Position numbers and translations under genes: made by a program. Below are positions 6,691-12,821 of a stretch of DNA of 12,821 nt, one piece after another. Source of the DNA: Spartobacteria bacterium (GTDB lineage Bacteria > Verrucomicrobiota > Verrucomicrobiia > Chthoniobacterales > Terrimicrobiaceae); NCBI GenBank assembly GCA_947487745.1, contig CANKXQ010000019.1, positions 1 through 12,821 on the forward strand, read 5' to 3'. The notes beneath the pieces were generated by a model, which was not told the origin of the DNA, searched no databases, and was given only the letters and a program-made list of their open reading frames with translations. Positions within the stretch are counted from its first letter, which is position 1, and the number at the start of each line of letters is the position of its first letter.

Positions 6691-8621
6691 GCCGGCTTAT
6701 GCTGGTCGTCGAAGTTCAGGTAGGTGTAAAGGGTGAGGCTTTTTTCGTAATCGTCCAGCAGGCGCATGGCCTCATTGGGCTTAAGGCGGTCGCTTTTGAT
6801 GGCGGCGTCGGTCTGGGCCTTCATCTGGCGGGCGAGCTCGTTCACGTCCCACTGGGTTAGCGAGAGAACCTGGCCGATGGTGCTGCCGGGGAGGACTTCT
6901 TCGACATAGTGTCCGGAGTCCTCGTCCTCATCGAGGTAGATGTGCATTTCATTCACGCGGCCGAAGAGGTTGTGGAGGTCGCCCATGATATCTTGATACG
7001 CGCCGGCGAGGAAGAAGCCGATGTAGTAAGGCTCGCCGGGATGCCAGCGGTGGAGCGGGAGGGTTTCTTTCACATCCTGCAGGTCGATGAATTTCGCGAC
7101 TTTGCCATCCGAGTCACAGGTGATGTCCACAAGGGTCGCGTTGCGGTCGGGCCGTTCGTTGAGGCGATGGATCGGCATGACGGGGAAGAGCTGGCCGAGT
7201 GCCCAGTGGTCGAGGAGGGATTGGAAAACGGAGAAGTTGCAGAGGTATTGGTCGCCGATGGCGATTTCAATTTCGCGGACCTCCTCGGGGATGTGTTCGG
7301 CGTCGCGGAAAAGCTCCACGATATTTGCGGCTATCTGCCAATAGACAGTTTCGATGCCGGCCTTGGCGCGGAGGTCAAGGAGTCCGAGGTCGAACATCGA
7401 CTGGGCGCGCTCGCGGATTTCCTGGGCGTCGTGGAGGTTTTCGAGGCGGTTTTGCGGAGTGAGGTTGTTGCGGATTTCGAGGATGTCGGAAAGGAGTGGA
7501 ATCTGGCTGCCTGCGGTCGGTGTGGGGGGCTCCTGATGGCTGGCTTTTTCGATGGCGCCAAAGGTTTCAACAATGAGCACGGAATGCTGGGCGACGATCG
7601 CGCGACCGCTCTCGCTGACGAGCGTGGGATGCTCAACGGATTCCGAGTCGCACACTTCCTTCACTGTGTAAACGATGTCGCGCACATACTCGTCGAGCGA
7701 GTAGTTCATCGAGCTGTCGAAGGTCGTGCGGGAACCATCGTAGTCTACGCCGAGGCCACCGCCGACATCGAGGTAGCCGAGTTCGTGGCCCATTTTGGAA
7801 AGCTTCGCGTAGAAGCGGGCGGCTTCTCGGACGGCGCGTTTGATGGTGCCGATGTCGGGCACTTGGGAGCCGACATGGAAATGCACGAGCTTGAGGCAGT
7901 GGGCGAGTCCGGCGGCGTGGAGCATGTCGCTGGCTTCCACGAGGTCGGCAGTGGAGAGGCCGAACTTGGCATTCTCGCCGCCACTGGTGGCCCACTTGCC
8001 GGCGCCCTTGGAGAGCAGGCGAACGCGGAGGCCGATGAGGGGCTCGATTTTCATCGTCTGCGAAACACGAAGGATGTGTGCCAACTCTTCGAGTTTTTCC
8101 ACGACGAGGATGACTGTTTTGCCGAGCTTGCGTCCGAGGAGGGCGTTTTGAATGAAGCTCGTGTCCTTGTAGCCGTTGCAGATCACAAGACTTTCGGGGT
8201 CCGAGTGCACGGCGAGCGCGGCGAGAAGCTCGGGTTTGCTGCCGGCCTCGATGCCAAAGTGCCAGGGCTTGCCAGCATCGATGATCTCTTCCACGACCTC
8301 GCGGAGTTGGTTCACCTTGATGGGAAACACGCCGCGGTATGGCGAGTTGTAGCCTGATTCGGAGATCGCCGTGGCGAAGGCTTTATTGATCGTCTCCACT
8401 CGGTCGCGCAAGAGGTCGTGAAAACGCACGACGAGCGGGAAGGCCAGCTTGCGGCTTCGCGCCTCGGCGACGACATCCATGAGATCAATCGTCTCGCCGT
8501 TGCGCTTGGGATAAACGCAGACATGACCGGCCTCGTTGATGCCGAAGTAGTCACCGCTCCAGCGGTCGATATTGTAGAGTTCGCGAGCTTCGGCGATGTC
8601 GAAGGATGTGGTGGATTCCAT
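6684..8621 (-). CDS. speA: Biosynthetic arginine decarboxylase
   Basis: This PLP enzyme converts arginine to agmatine, the first step of the agmatine route to putrescine and other polyamines. It has 645 residues, the usual length of bacterial SpeA. The order is as expected: the N-terminal YNIDRWSGDYFGINEAGHV, the PLP lysine (Lys102) in GVFPIKVNQ, IEAGSKPEL, ICNGYKD, the HFHVGSQ and DVGGGLGVDYDGS phosphate-binding segments, SESGRA, the C-terminal TCDSDGK with the catalytic Cys, and the GEPYYIGFFLAGAYQDIMGDLHNLFG block. The ATG start is 3 nt after the stop of the upstream exported peptidase gene and has no Shine-Dalgarno of its own, so the two genes are probably co-transcribed and coupled. I see no frameshift or missing motif. 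Confidence 0.97.
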   Translation of the reverse strand: MESTTSFDIAEARELYNIDRWSGDYFGINEAGHVCVYPKRNGETIDLMDVVAEARSRKLAFPLVVRFHDLLRDRVETINKAFATAISESGYNSPYRGVFPIKVNQLREVVEEIIDAGKPWHFGIEAGSKPELLAALAVHSDPESLVICNGYKDTSFIQNALLGRKLGKTVILVVEKLEELAHILRVSQTMKIEPLIGLRVRLLSKGAGKWATSGGENAKFGLSTADLVEASDMLHAAGLAHCLKLVHFHVGSQVPDIGTIKRAVREAARFYAKLSKMGHELGYLDVGGGLGVDYDGSRTTFDSSMNYSLDEYVRDIVYTVKEVCDSESVEHPTLVSESGRAIVAQHSVLIVETFGAIEKASHQEPPTPTAGSQIPLLSDILEIRNNLTPQNRLENLHDAQEIRERAQSMFDLGLLDLRAKAGIETVYWQIAANIVELFRDAEHIPEEVREIEIAIGDQYLCNFSVFQSLLDHWALGQLFPVMPIHRLNERPDRNATLVDITCDSDGKVAKFIDLQDVKETLPLHRWHPGEPYYIGFFLAGAYQDIMGDLHNLFGRVNEMHIYLDEDEDSGHYVEEVLPGSTIGQVLSLTQWDVNELARQMKAQTDAAIKSDRLKPNEAMRLLDDYEKSLTLYTYLNFDDQHKPAK

Positions 8622-8624
8622 GGC

Positions 8625-9881
8625 TTAAAAATTGATGACGGTATGTGTCGATGTTTGACTGACGGCGGCGGCTTCTTCGGGCGTGATCCAGCGTTCGGCG
8701 AATGCGGCACCCCATGAGTCCGAGATCGCAATTTCACCGGTTTGCTTGTTGTAGCCGATGATCATGCAAACATGGGCGCTATCACGCTGCGGCCGGAACT
8801 TCCTAACCTCCTTGCGCGCCGCGGCGAGAACTTTTTTCCACTCCGTGACATCGGTCATGTTCTTGCGCGCTTGAATGCGGCTGTTCACGGCATTGTTGAA
8901 GTCATCCGAGGAGAACATCGCCCACATGATCGGCAGCCCACGATCAATAAATCGCGAGACGCTCAACGCATCTATCTTCATCGCGGGGGATTCGATTCTT
9001 CTACCTGCATGGATGACAGACTGGCTCGCACCGATAGAGATGGCATCGATCGAAGATCCTCCTCCAGCCTGCGTGCCGCCTGCCATGGCAAGGGTATACA
9101 TATCGGCCGGGACTCCCATGTAGCGCATGACACGCTCCCAGGTGGCTGGAACGCAGTAGCCCTTGGGCCCTTGATTCACCATTGGCATGTCTTTCAACAC
9201 CACATCGCCGTTTGCCTTTTTTTCAATGCGATTGGCAACCGCCTCTCGGATTACGGAATCTGGAATACGCGATTTTCCACCGGCATCAGCCGACCCGGTG
9301 GTCATCACACGGAGGGCTACATACTCGTCGCGCGGCGAGGCGAGCAGAAATGCGTGTCCGTTCCAGTCCCATCTCTTGACGGACTCGCGTGTTTCGCGAC
9401 CTTGGCCGAAGCGGTCTGCAAGAGGTTCGCCAAAAAGCTTGGTGAGCATTTCGGTGAGTTTTTTTTTGTCGTTTTGAATGCTCTTTTTGTAATCGAGAAT
9501 TTGAGTGTTTCTCGCTCGTGTGGAGCTCTGGTTGGAATCAACCGAATCGCCTTTGTTGGCAAAAATGATGGAAAGTCTGGCTGGTTTTTCCTCCTCGGCA
9601 TGGAGCGCGAGGGAATAAGGGCGGCATCCCAGCAAGAGTTCCCTTGCGTCGGGGTATTTACGGAAACTTGAGTCGATGGAGGTTCGGGATTCTTCGGGCC
9701 ATTCAAGCCGGGCGGCCACATCCTGCGCATTGTCATCCCACAGGAATTCATCCGCAAAAATCGGCACTCCGAAGGCTTCATTCAACTCCAAGGTTGTCGG
9801 TGCGCCCGATGCGCTTTTTGTCAGAATCAGAAACAAACCGGCCACGATAAAGAAGGCGGCTTTCGTGTAGAGTCGGTTCAT
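8625..9881 (-). CDS. Exported papain/C39-like cysteine peptidase-domain protein
   Basis: Counting from the upstream ATG at 9923, the protein has 432 residues. The Met at residue 15 (9881) opens a clean signal peptide (basic MNRLYTK, hydrophobic core, ASGA cleavage site near residue 41), so 9881 is my preferred start. Residues 45-210 form a domain I do not recognise, with a Lys-rich helical patch at 144-160. Residues 245-432 resemble a C39-type, papain-like peptidase: VNQGPKGYCVPAT gives Gln251 and Cys257 with the same six-residue spacing as papain's oxyanion Gln and catalytic Cys. SAHVCMIIGY supplies His384, and ISDSWG supplies Asp402. The full triad suggests an active enzyme, probably periplasmic or exported; the substrate is unknown. 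It lies 3 nt upstream of speA and is divergent from the PhoH gene. Confidence 0.8.
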   Translation of the reverse strand: MNRLYTKAAFFIVAGLFLILTKSASGAPTTLELNEAFGVPIFADEFLWDDNAQDVAARLEWPEESRTSIDSSFRKYPDARELLLGCRPYSLALHAEEEKPARLSIIFANKGDSVDSNQSSTRARNTQILDYKKSIQNDKKKLTEMLTKLFGEPLADRFGQGRETRESVKRWDWNGHAFLLASPRDEYVALRVMTTGSADAGGKSRIPDSVIREAVANRIEKKANGDVVLKDMPMVNQGPKGYCVPATWERVMRYMGVPADMYTLAMAGGTQAGGGSSIDAISIGASQSVIHAGRRIESPAMKIDALSVSRFIDRGLPIMWAMFSSDDFNNAVNSRIQARKNMTDVTEWKKVLAAARKEVRKFRPQRDSAHVCMIIGYNKQTGEIAISDSWGAAFAERWITPEEAAAVSQTSTHTVINF

Positions 9882-9966
9882 CAAAAGAGTCGGCACCCTA
9901 AGACTCTGGGAAAATTTTTCCATTCGAATTCTGCACCCGCGAAAATTTTTGTCCGATCCAGCTCTT

Positions 9967-9980
9967 CCGTGGTGACACGG
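9967..9980. other. Small hairpin in the divergent peptidase/phoH gap
   Basis: CCGTG and CACGG pair perfectly around a GTGA loop, which fits the stable GNRA tetraloop pattern on the plus strand. It would lie in the phoH leader if transcription starts upstream of it. No known RNA family is recognised, and such short hairpins also occur by chance. Confidence 0.2.
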
Positions 9981-10022
9981 GGTGGGGCCGGGATGTATTG
10001 AACGACTGCCGAATCACTCCAT

Positions 10023-11543
10023 ATGCATCGACCCAAATCCGCGGAATTCACCGAAGAGCAGGGCGTTTTCTTCCCCGAACTGGCATCCGCCGACCGCGCC
10101 CGCGCGGCGGGAGCCGTGAAAAACTTCGTCCTGGACACAAATGTTCTTCTGCACGACCCGAATTGTCTGAATCGTTTTGAAAACAACCATGTTTTCATTC
10201 CGGTGGATGTGCTCACCGAGTTGGATAATTTCAAGAACGAGCAGAGCGAGCGTGGAGCGAACGCGCGGCAGGCGCACAGGCTCTTGAGCGGTATTTTTGG
10301 CCACGACTCTGTGAGTGTCACAGGCGGCGCTCCGACCACTGGTGGCGGCACGGTGAGGGTTCTGGTGAACAATTTCCTCGAGAAAAGCCGTCAGTCGGCG
10401 GGCATGAAGCGGTTCGTAAAAATTTTTCCGGATCAGAACCGCATGGATCACCGGATCATTGGAGCCGCGCTGGCCCTGCAGGAGCAGGAGACGGCACCCA
10501 CATTTCTCGTCACGAAGGACATCAATATGCAGCTCCGCGCGATGGCGATCGGTCTGCCTTGCGAGGATTATCTCAACGACAAAGTGGCGGTGCCTGATGT
10601 GGAGACCGGCGAGTTGCGTTCGATCGAGGTCGAGGCGCACGAGTTGCAGCGTTTCGGGAGTTCGGGTTCCATCGAGTTGCCCGCCCCGCGCGCGGGCGCT
10701 CTGGATTTGAACGAATATGTTCTGCTCAAGGTGTCGGATTCGAAGCACCTCCCGGCCCGGCACAATGGCAAAGGGGTTCTGTCTCGTCTTAACATCCCAT
10801 CGCATCTCCAGATCCCGAAGGGCATCGAGCTGCGGCCCGCCAATCCGGGGCAGCAGTGTTTTCTGGATGCGTTGCTGGATCCCTCGATCTCGCTGGTGAC
10901 CTGCTACGGTCAAGCGGGAACGGGCAAAACGCTCCTCGCCGTGGCGGCGGGGCTTTATCTCACTGGCCGCAATGATTTCAACGGCCTCACGGTGAGCCGT
11001 CCTGTCGTGGCCATGGGCGACACGCTGGGTTTTCTGCCCGGCACGCTGAATGAAAAAATGCATCCCTGGCTGCAGTCGATTTACGACGCCTGCGAGGTTC
11101 TTCTGCCTCTCCAACCGCCGAAGCGCGGTGGAAAAAGCCGTCCCGACGCGGACCGCCGGAAGGACACGCCGCCCGCGCAGCAGGCGGGACAGCACCATCC
11201 GGTTGTGAAACCCTACGAGCAGCTCATCGAGCGGGGACTCTTGGAGATCGAGGCGCTCTGTTACATTCGCGGCCGCTCGATCCCGAACCGCTTCTTCGTT
11301 CTCGACGAAGCCCAGCAGCTCACGCCGCTAGAGGCCAAAACCGTCGTGACCCGTATGTCGCGCGGCTCGAAGCTGGTCATGGTGGGAGATCCCGCGCAGA
11401 TCGATAATCCGTATGTGGACAGCCGCTCGAACGGGCTTGTTTACACGCGCAACAGGTTGCGCGGCCAGTCGCTCACGGCGCACATCCGCTTGAGCAAGGG
11501 GGAGCGCAGTCCGCTGGCGGAAATCGGCGCCAGCAAGATGTGA
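10023..11543 (+). CDS. PIN-PhoH fusion ATPase (PhoH2-type)
   Basis: This 506-residue two-domain protein has an N-terminal PIN nuclease domain (about 33-180) with FVLDTN (Asp38), Glu66 in VDVLTELD, and Asp142/Asp166 as candidate metal ligands. The C-terminal PhoH ATPase domain (about 265-490) has Walker A GQAGTGKT (296-303), Walker B FFVLDEAQQ (Asp428, Glu429), GDPAQIDNPYVD and a conserved YIRGRS. PhoH2 proteins of this layout are described as RNA helicases with PIN-dependent RNase activity, in mycobacteria as the toxin of a toxin-antitoxin pair. Residues about 364-392 form a Pro/Arg/Gln-rich insert in the ATPase domain, longer than I expect for the family. The start is followed by 30 weakly conserved residues, and no Shine-Dalgarno is seen. 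It is divergent from the peptidase gene, with 55 nt to cysC downstream. Confidence 0.92.
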   Translation: MHRPKSAEFTEEQGVFFPELASADRARAAGAVKNFVLDTNVLLHDPNCLNRFENNHVFIPVDVLTELDNFKNEQSERGANARQAHRLLSGIFGHDSVSVTGGAPTTGGGTVRVLVNNFLEKSRQSAGMKRFVKIFPDQNRMDHRIIGAALALQEQETAPTFLVTKDINMQLRAMAIGLPCEDYLNDKVAVPDVETGELRSIEVEAHELQRFGSSGSIELPAPRAGALDLNEYVLLKVSDSKHLPARHNGKGVLSRLNIPSHLQIPKGIELRPANPGQQCFLDALLDPSISLVTCYGQAGTGKTLLAVAAGLYLTGRNDFNGLTVSRPVVAMGDTLGFLPGTLNEKMHPWLQSIYDACEVLLPLQPPKRGGKSRPDADRRKDTPPAQQAGQHHPVVKPYEQLIERGLLEIEALCYIRGRSIPNRFFVLDEAQQLTPLEAKTVVTRMSRGSKLVMVGDPAQIDNPYVDSRSNGLVYTRNRLRGQSLTAHIRLSKGERSPLAEIGASKM

Positions 11544-11598
11544 TGGGGCTTTTTAAGTTTTCAGCGGCGGGTGGGCCGGACAGAGTGGTGGTTTGAAC

Positions 11599-12216
11599 AT
11601 GGATGATCTGAAGAATCGAAATATCCACCCGGAGACGCGGCGTTTTTTAGGAAGGGGCGAAAAGGAGGAATTACTCGGGCAGCGCGGTGCGGTGTTGTGG
11701 CTTTACGGCCTTTCTGGCTCGGGAAAATCCACCATCGCCAATGCCGTCGAGCGCGCCCTGCATGCAGAGGGTCGTTTCACCGCGATCCTGGATGGCGACA
11801 ATCTGCGTGCCGGCCTGAATGCCAATCTCGGCTTCTCGGACGAGGACCGCGCGGAAAATGTGCGGCGCGTCGCTGAGACGGCCAAGCTCCTCGCAGGGTT
11901 GGGCGTGATCGTGATCGTGTCTGTCATAACTCCACGCCGGGAATTGCGGGCGCTGGCGGGACGAATCATCGGCGGGGATTTCCACGAGGTTTATGTGCGC
12001 GCGGCCTTCGAGACTTGCGCTGTGAGGGATCCCAAGGGGCTGTATGCAAAAGCCAGGGATGGCGCGATCAAGCAGTTCACTGGCAAGGACAGCGGTTTCG
12101 AGGAACCCGACAACGGGTGCCTGACTCTTGACACGGAGACTTCTTCGGAAGAGGAATGTTCGTCGCATTTGCTCGAATATCTCCGTTCGGCCACGGCCCA
12201 CGGACGCCCGCTCTGA
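11599..12216 (+). CDS. cysC: Adenylyl-sulfate kinase
   Basis: This enzyme phosphorylates adenosine 5'-phosphosulfate (APS) with ATP to give PAPS, used for sulfate reduction or sulfation. Counting from ATG 11599 it has 205 residues. It has the P-loop GLSGSGKST (37-45), DGDNLR and LGFSDEDRAENVRR for APS binding, and DPKGLYAKAR with FTGKDSGFEEP, the family's C-terminal lid and PAPS motif. The position that in E. coli holds the Ser of the FISP motif is Thr111 here (VITP). A TTG at 11593 is in frame two codons upstream, but the ATG is the natural start. This is a free-standing kinase rather than a fusion to CysN. It is followed 39 nt later by cysD, which supplies its substrate. Confidence 0.96.
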   Translation: MDDLKNRNIHPETRRFLGRGEKEELLGQRGAVLWLYGLSGSGKSTIANAVERALHAEGRFTAILDGDNLRAGLNANLGFSDEDRAENVRRVAETAKLLAGLGVIVIVSVITPRRELRALAGRIIGGDFHEVYVRAAFETCAVRDPKGLYAKARDGAIKQFTGKDSGFEEPDNGCLTLDTETSSEEECSSHLLEYLRSATAHGRPL

Positions 12217-12255
12217 AAAGCGGAGTCGCCTTTGCAAAGCGTTCTTCAACCACAC

Positions 12256-12821
12256 ATGCCAACTTATTCTCTCGACCATTTGGACCAGATCGAAGCGGAG
12301 GCCATTTACATCCTTCGTGAGACCGCCGCGCAGTTTCAGAACCCCGCTCTGCTTTTTTCCGGCGGCAAGGACTCGATCGTGATGGCCCACTTGGCCGCCA
12401 AGGCTTTCTGGCCGGCGAAAATCCCTTTTCCGCTCCTCCATGTGGACACCGGCCACAACTTCACCGAGACGATTGAATACCGCGACGCCTTTGCGGAAAA
12501 ACTCGGAGCGCGTCTTGTGATCGGCTCTGTGCAGGCATCCATCGACTCCGGCCGGGTGAAGGAGGAGAAAGGCCCCTTTGCCTCCCGCAACTCTCTTCAG
12601 ACCGTGACGCTGCTCGATACGATCGAAGCGCAAAAATTTGACGCCTGCCTTGGTGGCGGCCGCCGCGACGAGGAAAAGGCCCGAGCCAAGGAGCGCTTCT
12701 TTTCCCATCGCGATGAGTTCGGCCAGTGGGACCCCAAAAATCAACGCCCTGAGCTTTGGAACCTTTTCAATGGGAAATACCATCCCGGCGAGCATTTCCG
12801 GGTTTTCCCACTCTCGAATTT
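12256..12821 (+). CDS. cysD: Sulfate adenylyltransferase small subunit, N-terminal part (cut by window edge)
   Basis: The frame runs from ATG 12256 to the window end (188 full codons, no stop). It is the PP-loop subunit of ATP sulfurylase, which works with the GTPase CysN to make APS from sulfate and ATP. Visible motifs are LLFSGGKDS (35-40 PP-loop), LHVDTGHNFTETIEYRD and GGGRRDEEKARAKERFFSHRDEFGQWDPK. All are characteristic of CysD rather than of PAPS reductase. There is no obvious Shine-Dalgarno before the start. With cysC upstream it forms a sulfate-activation operon, and cysN would be expected just beyond the window. Confidence 0.95.
   Translation, partial: MPTYSLDHLDQIEAEAIYILRETAAQFQNPALLFSGGKDSIVMAHLAAKAFWPAKIPFPLLHVDTGHNFTETIEYRDAFAEKLGARLVIGSVQASIDSGRVKEEKGPFASRNSLQTVTLLDTIEAQKFDACLGGGRRDEEKARAKERFFSHRDEFGQWDPKNQRPELWNLFNGKYHPGEHFRVFPLSN

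Noticed and set aside
6909..8357. 482-codon open frame on the plus strand opposite speA
   Set aside because: It is exactly antisense to the intact, strongly conserved speA. Its product is His/Val/Glu-rich with no recognisable domain, as expected from a GC-rich shadow frame.
10014..11198. 394-codon open frame antisense to the PIN-PhoH gene
   Set aside because: Composition is Arg/His-rich and without motifs. The plus-strand protein has complete PIN and PhoH motifs.
11671..12795. 374-codon open frame antisense across cysC and cysD
   Set aside because: It spans two clearly coding plus-strand genes and shows no domain of its own.

Overview
The window is GC-rich, gene-dense bacterial chromosome. 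Housekeeping genes are packed tightly on both strands, and I see no phage, IS, CRISPR, rRNA or tRNA signature. Several traits together suggest a Verrucomicrobiota-like organism (moderate confidence, inference only): sparse Shine-Dalgarno sites, a CACAGAG-type 9-bp repeat, a PIN-PhoH protein, a C39-like exported peptidase beside speA, and a stand-alone cysC in front of cysD.

Layout. 1-1494: the start of rpe (minus strand, cut by the window edge) lies head to head with a tadA-pgeF pair on the plus strand. tadA and pgeF overlap by ATGA, and the end of tadA carries a short 9-bp repeat that also supplies the pgeF ribosome-binding site. 1495-1674 is a convergent gap in which I see nothing recognisable. 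1675-4302 (minus): rph is followed by recQ. recQ is broken inside its winged-helix region, so the HRDC domain lies in the -1 frame. 4303-5482 (plus): rpsU has a good sigma70-type promoter with an A-tract, and is followed 2 nt later by a TTG-started Rossmann-fold SDR protein. 5486-5893 (minus): a small conserved protein of unknown function. 6012-6659 (plus): pdxH. 6684-9923 (minus): an exported papain/C39-like peptidase gene lies 3 nt upstream of speA (arginine decarboxylase) and probably forms an operon with it. 10023-11543 (plus): a PIN-PhoH ATPase. 11599-12821 (plus): cysC and the start of cysD, which activate sulfate.

How the genes work together. Several genes serve RNA and translation: tadA (wobble inosine), rph (tRNA 3' trimming), rpsU (30S subunit) and PIN-PhoH (RNA unwinding and cleavage). 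pdxH makes pyridoxal phosphate, which SpeA uses to start polyamine synthesis. cysC and cysD make APS and PAPS. The less ordinary items are the disrupted recQ, whose break point coincides with a correctly phased slippery heptamer; the peptidase-speA pairing; and the repeat fused to the end of tadA. I do not see a clearly new multi-gene defence or mobile system.
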